The position numbers were made by a program, and so were the translations under genes. From Xenophilus aerolatus (GTDB lineage: Bacteria > Pseudomonadota > Gammaproteobacteria > Burkholderiales > Burkholderiaceae_C), in contig QAIB01000002.1 in NCBI GenBank assembly GCA_030418545.1, positions 744,001 to 808,000 on the forward strand: 64,000 nt of DNA. Reading direction: 5' to 3'. Shown piece by piece: positions 30,736-41,273 of this stretch. Each line of letters opens with the position of its first letter. Position 1 is the stretch's first letter. Under the pieces are notes generated by a model. It searched no databases and was not told the DNA's origin. It saw only the letters and a program-made list of their open reading frames with translations.

Positions 30736-31932
30736 ATGCCCGAAGCCCCTGTGCAATCCGCTTCCTCCCGGCGTTTCCACACCCCCCTCAAGATGATCGC
30801 CGTCGCGCTGTGCGCCACGGCGTTTTTGCTGCCCGGCGCTCATGCGGCAGCCAAGAAGGCGGTCCCCGCCGGCAAGAAAGCGGTCGCCGCAGCCAGCGAA
30901 GGCAAGCGGGCCGGCAAGCCGGCGCGCGCGGCCAAGGCCGAGGCCAGAAGCAGCAGCAAGGTCGCATCGTCCAAGCGCTCCACGAAGGCGGAGCCGGCCG
31001 AGCGCGTGGTCCGCGGTGGCCGCAACGTCGTCGCTTCCATTCACAAGAAGAACGGCAAGACCGTGGTCGCCGTGCAGCGCCGTTCGGTCGTGCGCGTGGC
31101 CGAGGCGCCTCCGCGCCTGTCCTTCGGCCAGATGGCCGGCCTCCATGCGACGGAAGACGCCCTCGACCTCAAGTCCAGCGCCGCCCTGGTGATCGACCAG
31201 GACACGCGTGAGGTGCTGTTCAGCAAGAACGACCACGCCGTGCTGCCGATCGCGTCGCTGACCAAGCTGATGACCGGCCTGCTGATCAGCGAGGCGCAGC
31301 TGCCGATGGACGAGCTCATCACCATCACGCAGGACGATGTCGACACCGAGAAGGGCAGCCGCTCGCGCCTGACCGTCGGCACCACGCTTTCGCGCGGCGA
31401 GCTGCTGCACCTGGCGCTGATGTCGAGCGAGAACCGTGCGGCGCATGCGCTCGGCCGCACCTACCCCGGCGGCCTGTCGACCTTCGTCAGCGTCATGAAC
31501 GCCAAGGCCAAGATGCTCGGCATGCGCGATACGCGCTATGTCGAGCCGACGGGCCTGTCCTTCCACAACCAGTCGACCGCGCAGGACCTGGCCGTGCTGG
31601 TGAGCGCCGCCTCGGCCAACTCGCTGGTGCGCCAGCTGTCGACCTCGCCCGAACACCAGGTGGAGGTCGGCAACCGCGTGCTGCAGTACAACACCACCAA
31701 CCGGCTGGTGCGCAGCCCGGAGTGGGACATCGGCCTGCAGAAGACGGGCTACATCTCCGAAGCGGGCCAGTGCCTGGTCATGCAGGCGAAGGTGGCAGGC
31801 CGCAAGCTGATCATGGTGTTCCTGGATTCGGCCGGCAAGTTCAGCCGCATCGCCGACGCGGAGCGCGTGCGCCGCTGGGTCGAGAACGGCCACATGATGC
31901 ACACGGCGAGCGCGCAGATCGCGGGCGACTGA
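30736..31932 (+). CDS. pbpG: D-alanyl-D-alanine endopeptidase (PBP7-type, S11 family)
   Basis: A 398-residue periplasmic serine peptidase that cleaves D-Ala-meso-diaminopimelate cross-links in peptidoglycan. A signal peptide (MIAVALCATAFLLPGAHAA) is followed by a Lys/Ala-rich linker of about 80 residues. The catalytic domain then shows SxxK in PIASLTKLMTG, SxN in SSENRAAHALG and KTG in LQKTGYISEAG. The linker is longer than in E. coli PBP7 and strongly basic, which could bind the sacculus or lipid phosphates (inference). A strong terminator follows. Confidence 0.9.
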   Translation: MPEAPVQSASSRRFHTPLKMIAVALCATAFLLPGAHAAAKKAVPAGKKAVAAASEGKRAGKPARAAKAEARSSSKVASSKRSTKAEPAERVVRGGRNVVASIHKKNGKTVVAVQRRSVVRVAEAPPRLSFGQMAGLHATEDALDLKSSAALVIDQDTREVLFSKNDHAVLPIASLTKLMTGLLISEAQLPMDELITITQDDVDTEKGSRSRLTVGTTLSRGELLHLALMSSENRAAHALGRTYPGGLSTFVSVMNAKAKMLGMRDTRYVEPTGLSFHNQSTAQDLAVLVSAASANSLVRQLSTSPEHQVEVGNRVLQYNTTNRLVRSPEWDIGLQKTGYISEAGQCLVMQAKVAGRKLIMVFLDSAGKFSRIADAERVRRWVENGHMMHTASAQIAGD

Positions 31933-31960
31933 GTTCGCGCGGCCTGCCGCACAAAGAACG

Positions 31961-31984
31961 AAGGGGCCCGCGGGCCCCTTTTTC
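31961..31984 (+). terminator. Terminator after pbpG
   Basis: AAGGGGCCCGCGGGCCCCTT is a perfect 20-base palindrome running into a T-rich tract (TTTTTCTTT). It starts 28 bases after the stop codon. Confidence 0.85.
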
Positions 31985-32016
31985 TTTCCCAGGATCGGCT
32001 GTCCGTACCGCCGCCT

Positions 32017-32856
32017 TCAGGCCGCGCGCGTGGCCTCCGCATCCGGCGAGTGACCGGCCTGCGGCGCGGCCGTGCCGGGCCCGCCCACATGGCCGAGGGC
32101 GCCTGAAATCTCGTTGGCGGTGGCCTGCAGCTTGGGCAGCCAGCCGTCGTCGAGGCGGTCGGCCGGCGCTGAGATCGACAGGCCCGCCACCAGCTTGCCC
32201 TGGTCGTCGTAGATGCCGGCGGCCATGCAGCGCACGCCCAGTTCGAGTTCCTCGTTGTCGCGCGCGATGCCGTATTGGCGTGCCTTGGAGAGCTCGCGCT
32301 CCAGCACCGGGAGCTGGGTGATGCTGTTGCGTGTGTGGCCGGCCAGGCCGGTGCGGGTGGCATAGCTGCGCACGCGCTGCGGGTCGTCGGCCGCCAGGAA
32401 GAGCTTGCCGGTGGACGTGAGGTGCAACGGCGCCCGCCCGCCGATGGCGCGCACCACCTGCATGCCCGAGCGTTCGCTGTAGGCGCGCTCGATGTAGACG
32501 ATCTCGTCGCCCTGGCGCATGCTGAGGTTCACCGGTTGCTGCGTCAGCTTGTGCAGTTCGCGCATGGGCGACAGTGCCGCGTCGCGCACGTTCAGCCGCG
32601 CCTTCACCAGGTTGCCCAGCTCCAGCAGGCGCATGCCGAGCCGGTAGCTGCCGGCTTCGGGCCGGTCGACGAAGCGGCCCACGGCCAGGTCGTTGAGGAT
32701 GCGGTGCGTGGTGGAGGGGTGCAGGCCGGTTTTTTCGCTGATCTCCTTGAGGGAGATCGCCTCTTCCCGCGAGGCCAGCACATCGATCAGGGCGAACATC
32801 CGCTCGATCACCTGGATGACAGGGGTAGCGGGGACGTCAGCGTTGGCTTTTCTCAT
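32017..32856 (-). CDS. IclR-family transcriptional regulator
   Basis: A 279-residue regulator. The winged helix (about 15-75) reads RMFALIDVLASREEAISLKE, then TGLHPSTTHRILNDLAVGRF; the C-terminal IclR effector domain has GGRAPLHLTSTGKLFLA, ELELGVRCMAAGIYD and LVAGLSISAPADRL. The C-terminal 30 residues are a variable Gly/Pro/Ala tail. It precedes the bpt-aat genes on the opposite transcription order and has no obvious catabolic neighbour, so its targets are unknown. Confidence 0.9.
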   Translation of the reverse strand: MRKANADVPATPVIQVIERMFALIDVLASREEAISLKEISEKTGLHPSTTHRILNDLAVGRFVDRPEAGSYRLGMRLLELGNLVKARLNVRDAALSPMRELHKLTQQPVNLSMRQGDEIVYIERAYSERSGMQVVRAIGGRAPLHLTSTGKLFLAADDPQRVRSYATRTGLAGHTRNSITQLPVLERELSKARQYGIARDNEELELGVRCMAAGIYDDQGKLVAGLSISAPADRLDDGWLPKLQATANEISGALGHVGGPGTAAPQAGHSPDAEATRAA

Positions 32857-32886
32857 GGGATGGCGCGGGATGAGACACGCGCCATT

Positions 32887-33636
32887 TTATCTCGTGAAAT
32901 TTTCTGGCGCTTGCCACTGGCCATCGAGCAGGAGCTCGTGCGGGACGAAGCGCGCCTTGTAGTCCATCTTGGCGCTGTCGCCGATCCAGTAGCCGAGGTA
33001 CACGTGCGCCAGGCCGAGTTGGCGCGCCTGCGCGATCTGCCACAGCACGCCGTAGGTGCCGTAGGCGGCGCCGGCCTCGGGCTCGTAGAAGGTGTAGACC
33101 GCCGAGATGCCGTCGTTCAGCACGTCGAGGATGGACACCATCTTCAGCGCGCCCGCGCTGCCGTCGGGCAGTGTCTCGCGGAACTCGACCAGCCGCGAGT
33201 TGACGCGGCTTTGCAGCAGGAACTGGGTGTACTGGTCGATGCTGTCGTGGTCCATCCCACCCCCCGCGTGGCGGCCGTTCTGGTAGCGCAGGTAGAGCTG
33301 GTAGTGCTCCGGCACGAAGCACAGCTTCAGCACACGGGCCTGCAGGCTGGCATGCTGCTTCGCGGCGCGGCGCTGGCTGCGGGTGGGGTGGAATCGATCG
33401 ACGAGCACGCGCAGCGGCACGCAGGCGCGGCAGCCGTCGCAGTACGGCCGGTAGGTGAACATGCCGCTGCGGCGGAAACCCCCGAGGACCAGGTCCGAGT
33501 AGGCGTCGTTGTTGATGAGGTGGCTGGGCGTGGCCACCTGCGAGCGGGCCTGGCGGTCCGGCAGGTAGCTGCACGGATAGGGCGCCGTCGCGTAGAACTG
33601 CAGCGTCTGGAGCGGAAGGTCCTTGAGGTGCGTCAC
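32887..33636 (-). CDS. bpt: Bacterial protein transferase of the N-end rule (leucyl/arginyl, Bpt/ATE)
   Basis: A 249-residue aminoacyl-tRNA-protein transferase that adds leucine (or arginine in related enzymes) to proteins with N-terminal Asp or Glu, marking them for ClpAP. Landmarks: [36 protein letters not shown] with the cysteine cluster, and the C-terminal [18 protein letters not shown] and PHELL. GTG is the only start giving the family N-terminus ([20 protein letters not shown]). It lies 28 bases downstream of aat, its functional partner. Confidence 0.9.
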   Translation of the reverse strand: MTHLKDLPLQTLQFYATAPYPCSYLPDRQARSQVATPSHLINNDAYSDLVLGGFRRSGMFTYRPYCDGCRACVPLRVLVDRFHPTRSQRRAAKQHASLQARVLKLCFVPEHYQLYLRYQNGRHAGGGMDHDSIDQYTQFLLQSRVNSRLVEFRETLPDGSAGALKMVSILDVLNDGISAVYTFYEPEAGAAYGTYGVLWQIAQARQLGLAHVYLGYWIGDSAKMDYKARFVPHELLLDGQWQAPENFTR

Positions 33637-33664
33637 GGGGAGACCGGGAGGGCGTCGCGCGGGA

Positions 33665-34462
33665 TCACTCGGGTCGAGGCGGCAGGAGTTCGTTCCAGTA
33701 TACGGGCTCGAAACGCCACGCCGCAGGGGGAGGCAGCACCCGCGCGGCGTCCACGTGGGCCAGGAAGCGGCTGCGCGGCCACTCGCGCGCGCCCAGGCTG
33801 GCCAGGTGGCGCGTGTTCTGCTGGCAGTCGATGAGCTCGATGCCGTGGCGTCGGCAGAAGCAGACCAGGGCGGCCAGGGCGATCTTCGACGCGTCGGTTC
33901 GGTGCGCGAACATCGACTCGCCGAACATCGCCCGGCCGATCGCCACGCCGTACAGGCCGCCCACCAGTTCGCCGTCCACCCAGGTCTCGACGCTGTGGGC
34001 ATGGCCCGCACGGTGCAGCCGGGTGTAGGCCTCGACCATTTCCGCCACGATCCAGGTGCCCGACTGGCCCTCGCGCGGCGCCTGGGCGCAGGCGGCGATC
34101 ACGCGTTCGAAGGCGTGGTCGATGCGGATCTCGCAGCGGCCGCTGTCGGCACGGAAGGCCTGCAGCGTCTTGCGCAGGGACCGGTGCAGCCGGAATTCGG
34201 CCGTGGGCAGCACCATGCGCGGGTCCGGGCTCCACCAGAGGATGGGTTGGTCGTCGCTGAACCACGGAAAGATGCCGTGGCTGTAGCCGTCCAGCAGGGT
34301 GGCCACGTCGAGTGCGCCGCCGCCGGCCAGCAGGCCAGGCACCGGATCGTCCTGCGTCCAGGCGCTGGCCACCGGCGGGAAGGGCTCGCCGGGTTCGAGC
34401 CAGGGCAGGGGGCGGGAACGGGAGGTCAAGGGCGGGAGGAGGTCGTAGCGCCCGATTCTCAC
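33665..34462 (-). CDS. aat: Leucyl/phenylalanyl-tRNA--protein transferase
   Basis: A 265-residue enzyme that attaches Leu or Phe to proteins with N-terminal Lys or Arg, creating N-degrons. Family segments: [51 protein letters not shown] and [20 protein letters not shown]. It starts at a GTG with [11 protein letters not shown]; a later start is possible because the N-terminal 25 residues are variable. It is first in the aat-bpt operon, covering both known bacterial N-end rule branches. Confidence 0.92.
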   Translation of the reverse strand: MRIGRYDLLPPLTSRSRPLPWLEPGEPFPPVASAWTQDDPVPGLLAGGGALDVATLLDGYSHGIFPWFSDDQPILWWSPDPRMVLPTAEFRLHRSLRKTLQAFRADSGRCEIRIDHAFERVIAACAQAPREGQSGTWIVAEMVEAYTRLHRAGHAHSVETWVDGELVGGLYGVAIGRAMFGESMFAHRTDASKIALAALVCFCRRHGIELIDCQQNTRHLASLGAREWPRSRFLAHVDAARVLPPPAAWRFEPVYWNELLPPRPE

Positions 34463-34504
34463 CGAGCATCCTTCCCCGCTCGCCCGCAGCCCACATTCCC
34501 CGGC

Positions 34505-37322
<2,818 letters not shown>

Positions 37323-37326
<4 letters not shown>

Positions 37327-38699
37327 GCGGGCAGGCGTCCACCGGCGCGGCATCGGCACCGGCGCCGCGCCGCGCGGGCTCGCTGCGCGCCCGGCTGCTG
37401 TGGTTCCTGTTGGCGGCGATCGTGCTGGCGGGCGCCGTGCAGGCCCTGGTGACGTATCGGACGGTGCTGCGCGAGGCCGACGAGATCTTCGACTACCACA
37501 TGCAGCAGATGGCGATGTCGCTGCGCTCCGGCCTGCCGCCCAGCGCAGCCGTGAGCGGCCTGCGCGGCGGCGAGCAGAACTTCGAGTTCGTCGTGCAGGT
37601 GTGGACTGTCGACGGGGAGCGCATCTTCGAATCGGCCGAGGAGGCGGCGCTGCCGCAGCGCGCGGTGCTGGGCTTCTCGGACGTCAACGCGCGTGGCACC
37701 ACGTACCGCGTCTTCTCCCTGCAGGCGCGCGGCCTGGTGATCCAGGTCGCACAGGACATGGCCGCCCGCCGCCAGATGGCCGGTACCCTGGCCCTGCGCA
37801 CCGTCGGGCCCGTGGTGCTGATGGCGCCTCTGCTGATGCTGGTGGTCTGGTGGGTGGTGAGCGGCTCGCTCGCGCCCGTGGCGCGCGTGCGCCGGCAGGT
37901 GGCCACGCGGCAGGCCGACGACCTGTCGCCCGTGAGCGAGGACGGCCTGCCCGAGGAGGTGCGGCCGCTGGTGCACGAGCTCAACCTGCTCTTCGACCGC
38001 GTGCGCCACGCCTTCGAGGCGCAGAAGCACTTCGTGGCCGACGCGGCGCACGAGCTTCGTTCGCCGCTGGCCGCGCTCAAGCTGCAGGTGCAGGGCCTGC
38101 AGCGGGCGCAGGACGACGGCGCGCGCGAGGTGGCGGTGCAGCGCCTGTCGGCCGGCATCGACCGCGCCACCCGACTCGTCGAGCAGCTGCTCGCGCTCGC
38201 ACGGCAGGAGGCCAGCGCGGCCGCCGGCGCGCCGGGCGAGCCGGTCGATCTGGTGCAGGTCGCGCGGCTCGCGATCGGCGACGTGGTGCCCGCGGCGCAG
38301 GCGCGCCGCATCGACGTGGGCCTGGGCCGCGCCGATGCGGTGACGGTGCAGGGGCATCCCGAAGCGCTGCGCATGATGGTCCGCAACCTGGCCGACAACG
38401 CCGTCAAGTACACGCCCGAGGGCGGCCGGGTCGACGTGGAGATCGAGGCCACGCCGGCCGGCGTCGAAGTGCATGTGGAAGACAGCGGACCGGGCCTGCC
38501 GGAAGCCGAGCGCGAGCGGGTGCTCGATCGCTTCTACCGATCCGGCGAACCGCAGGCCCCGGGCAGCGGCCTGGGCCTGGCCATCGTGCGCTCGGTCGCG
38601 CAACTGCATGGTGCGACCGTGCGCCTCGAGGCGTCATCTCGTTTGGGCGGCCTGCGCGCGGTGGTGGTCTTTTCTGCGCCGGTCAGTCACGCGGCCTGA
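37323..38699 (+). CDS. Sensor histidine kinase (QseC/TctE-like)
   Basis: A 458-residue membrane kinase: first helix LRARLLWFLLAAIVLAGAVQAL, periplasmic domain of about 130 residues containing the 2CSK-N pattern YHMQQMAMSLRSGL, second helix VVLMAPLLMLVVWWVVSG, HAMP-like linker, phospho-acceptor His243 in AAHELRSPLAALK, N box RNLADNAVKYTPEGG, and G boxes DSGPGLPE and GSGLGLAIV. Translation is coupled to the regulator by an ATGA overlap. Its last 17 bases overlap the convergent ferredoxin gene. Confidence 0.9.
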
Positions 38700-38994
38700 G
38701 GTCCACGCGTGATGCGCGGACCATCGTGATCGCGTGGAAGGGGCAGGTCACGGCGCAGTCGCTGCAGCCGGTGCATCGCGCCGCGTCCTGAAGCACCGAG
38801 CGCTTGCGCCAGTCGATGGCCTCGAGGGCCAGCACATGGTGCTCGCACGAGCCCACGCACCAGCCGCAGCCGGTGCATCGCCCGGGGTCGATTGCCGGTA
38901 GCCAGCCGGGGCGCGAGCGGCCCGTGGAGGAGGTCGGTGTTGCGAGTTGGGCTTCGCGCATGGACGCCATGCTGGCACAGCACGTGCCGCGCAT
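38683..38994 (-). CDS. 2[4Fe-4S] ferredoxin-like protein
   Basis: A 103-residue (or shorter) electron carrier. Two cluster motifs are plain: CTGCGWCVGSCEHH and CTGCSDCAVTCPFHA, each supplying three cysteines plus a remote fourth. The second is followed by a short tail ending DLRPRD. The start is uncertain: ATG at 38994, 38970 or 38961 are all possible; the last gives about 92 residues. It lies downstream of tRNA-Asn and its terminator and overlaps the 3' end of the convergent sensor kinase by 17 bases. No redox partner is adjacent. Confidence 0.8.
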   Translation of the reverse strand: MRGTCCASMASMREAQLATPTSSTGRSRPGWLPAIDPGRCTGCGWCVGSCEHHVLALEAIDWRKRSVLQDAARCTGCSDCAVTCPFHAITMVRASRVDLRPRD

Positions 38995-39002
38995 GTCGTG
39001 CG

Positions 39003-39040
39003 GCCAAAGAAAAAGCCCACCATCGCGAGATGGTGGGCTT
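39003..39040 (-). terminator. Terminator of the tRNA-Asn gene
   Basis: On the minus strand AAGCCCACCATC pairs with GATGGTGGGCTT across a four-base loop and runs into TTTTTCTTT. It lies about 25 bases beyond the tRNA 3' end. Confidence 0.85.
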
Positions 39041-39063
39041 CAAGAAGCCCGAAGGCTTTTGTT

Positions 39064-39139
39064 TGGCTCCCCGACCTGGGCTCGAACCAGGGACCTACGG
39101 ATTAACAGTCCGGCGCTCTACCGACTGAGCTATCGGGGA
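39064..39139 (-). tRNA. tRNA-Asn (anticodon GTT)
   Basis: On the minus strand the 76-base gene starts TCCCCGATAGCTCAGTCGG and ends GTCGGGGAGCCA, with the CCA encoded. The seven-base acceptor stem TCCCCGA/TCGGGGA pairs fully, the D arm holds AGCTCAGTCGGTAGAGC, the anticodon loop is CTGTTAA giving GTT, and the T arm holds GGTTCGAGCCC. A terminator follows. I see no attachment-site duplication beside it. Confidence 0.97.
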
Positions 39140-39244
39140 ATGAGCCCGCTAGTATAGCGTCAAAAACGCCGGTTCCGAAAGCAGCCCATCAATTCGCAAA
39201 AAAAGATGGGCTCGGGTCGCTCGCTCGATGGCGAGGGCTCGGCT

Positions 39245-40708
39245 TCAGCCGATGCGCACCGGCACGAAGATGCGGTCGTCGCCACGCTGGATCAGCAGCG
39301 CGACCGACTTGTCGGCCTTGGCCACCGCCTGGCGCACCTGGTCGACGCTCCTGGCCGGCGTGCCGTTGATGGCCAGCAGCACGTCGCCGGCCTGGATGCC
39401 GGCCAGCGCCGAGGGGCCCTGCGCATCTTCGACGACCAGGCCGTTGTCCAGCGAGGACTCGCGCTTCTCCTGCGGCTGCAGCGGCCGCAGTGCGAGGCCC
39501 AGTTTGCCCTGGCCCGCGGCATCGTCGGCCTTCGCGGTCTGCACCTTGTCGCTCGCATCCGCGAGCTTCGCGCTCAGCTGCTCGGGCGCGCCCTTGCGCC
39601 ACACCTCCAGCGCCACCTTCTGGCCCGGCGTCATCTGGCCGATGATGGCCGGCAGGTCGCCCGAGCTGACGATGGGCTGGCCGTCCACCTTCAGGATCAC
39701 GTCGCCGCTCTGCAGGCCCGCCTTCTCGGCGGCGCTGCCCTTCTCGACGTTCGAGACCAGCGCGCCCTCGGGCTTGTCGAGCTTGAAGGAGTCGGCGAAG
39801 GTCTGGTTCACCTCCTGCACCGCGACCCCCAGCTTGGCGTGGCTGGCCTTGCCGGTCGCCACGATCTGGTCCTTCACCTTGGTCGCGATGTCGATCGGGA
39901 TCGCGAAGGACACGCCCTGGTAGCCGCCGCTGCGGCTGTAGATCTGCGAGTTGATGCCGACCACCTCGCCACGCGCATTGAACAGCGGGCCGCCGGAGTT
40001 GCCGGGGTTGATCGGCACGTCGGTCTGGATGAAGGGCGTGTAGCTGTCGTCGGGCAGCGAGCGGCCCTTGGCGCTCACCACGCCGGCCGTCACGGTGTTC
40101 TCGAAGCCGAAGGGCGAGCCGATGGCCAGCACCCATTCGCCGACCTTCAGGTCCTTCACGTTGCCGATCGGCACCGTGGGCAGATTCCTGGCGTCGATCT
40201 TCAGCACGGCGATGTCGGTCTTCGGATCGGAGCCGAGCACCTTGGCGCGGAACTCGCGGCGGTCGGTCAGCTTGACGGTGACCTCCTTGGCGTCCTTCAC
40301 GACGTGGGCGTTGGTGAGGATGGTGCCGTCGGGGCTGATGATGAAGCCCGAGCCCTGGCCGCGCGTCGGCACTTCGCGTTGCGGTGCCTTGGGCATGTTG
40401 GGGCCGCGGAACTGCTGGAAGAACTCGTAGAACGGGTCGTTCGGGTCCATCCCGGGGATGCCGGCGACACCGTCGGCCGACGCCGTCTTGGTGACGCCGG
40501 TGACGCTGATGTTCACCACCGCCGGGCCGTTGCGCGCGGTGATGGTCGAGAAGTCGGGCGCGGCGATGGGCGCGACCATCGGCGTGGTCACGGGCGCGGG
40601 CTGGCCGCTTGCGCGAGCGCTGGTGTAGGCCCCGGCGCCGGCGGCGCCGAGCACGCCCGCCGCCGCGAGCGCGAGGACGAGGCGCTGCGGGGTGTTGATC
40701 GTCTTCAT
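39245..40708 (-). CDS. Periplasmic serine protease/chaperone, DegP/DegQ/MucD type
   Basis: A 487-residue HtrA-family protein for envelope protein quality control. A signal peptide (LVLALAAAGVLGAAGAGAYT) precedes a trypsin-like domain with the triad His in LTNAHVVKDA, Asp in KTDIAVLKID and Ser in INPGNSGGPLFN. Two PDZ domains follow (VNQTFADSFKLDKPEGALVS ... and LDNGLVVEDAQGPSALAGIQ ...). It is closer to MucD/DegQ than to DegS because two PDZ domains and a cleavable signal are present. The ATG at 40708 has GGAAAC before it. It is monocistronic. Confidence 0.93.
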   Translation of the reverse strand: MKTINTPQRLVLALAAAGVLGAAGAGAYTSARASGQPAPVTTPMVAPIAAPDFSTITARNGPAVVNISVTGVTKTASADGVAGIPGMDPNDPFYEFFQQFRGPNMPKAPQREVPTRGQGSGFIISPDGTILTNAHVVKDAKEVTVKLTDRREFRAKVLGSDPKTDIAVLKIDARNLPTVPIGNVKDLKVGEWVLAIGSPFGFENTVTAGVVSAKGRSLPDDSYTPFIQTDVPINPGNSGGPLFNARGEVVGINSQIYSRSGGYQGVSFAIPIDIATKVKDQIVATGKASHAKLGVAVQEVNQTFADSFKLDKPEGALVSNVEKGSAAEKAGLQSGDVILKVDGQPIVSSGDLPAIIGQMTPGQKVALEVWRKGAPEQLSAKLADASDKVQTAKADDAAGQGKLGLALRPLQPQEKRESSLDNGLVVEDAQGPSALAGIQAGDVLLAINGTPARSVDQVRQAVAKADKSVALLIQRGDDRIFVPVRIG

Positions 40709-40888
40709 GGGGTTTCCTTTCGCGGTGTGGGTGTGGAACACGATGCGAAGGAATGTCGGGCGCAGCGCTTAGGCATGCCTTAAGCCCGCGGCGCTGCGAG
40801 GCGCAGCGCTGGGCGCATGCGGCGGGCTGACGAACAAAAGCCGGCAGCGCGATCACTCGCGGCTGCCGGCCGTGCCGGGGAGCCGGGC

Positions 40889-41116
40889 TCAGGCGGCGCG
40901 CGGGAAGCGCTCGAGCATCTGGCGGCCCAGCGCGGTGATCGCCATGACCATGGCCGGCGGCTGGTGATGGCCGGCGAGGGTGCGGACGGGGCGCGGGATC
41001 TCGGCGCGTACATGGCCGGCCAGGATGAGCAGGCGGACCGAGTCGACGTCGTCGCCGTCGGTCACGGCGATGGGCAATCGTTCGCGCGCGAGGCGGTGCA
41101 GCAGTTCGATGGGCAT
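40889..41116 (-). CDS. Small hypothetical protein, 75 residues
   Basis: A short soluble protein beginning MPIELLHRLARERLPIAVTD and ending ALGRQMLERFPRAA. There is no signal peptide or cofactor motif; a central Pro/His-rich segment (IPRPVRTLAGHHQPPAM) is flanked by helices. Codon use fits the genome. It stands alone, 157 bases after the TonB receptor gene and 180 bases before the protease gene on the same strand. I do not recognise it. Confidence 0.55.
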   Translation of the reverse strand: MPIELLHRLARERLPIAVTDGDDVDSVRLLILAGHVRAEIPRPVRTLAGHHQPPAMVMAITALGRQMLERFPRAA

Positions 41117-41273
41117 GGGCCGAAGTATTGCGCGAGCCGCTGCCGACGGCCATCCGAAGTCGAACAAAGCGGTATTTTTTCCCGCTTGCGCAACGGCGCT
41201 GCGTCGCGTGCCTGCCGTCAGGCCGCGTTCAGCGCGAGGGGCAACGGCATCACGCCGCTGCGGGACCTCGGCC

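Noticed and set aside
39064-39139. tRNA-Asn as an integration site for a mobile element
   Set aside because: No integrase and no repeated tRNA end was found on either side.
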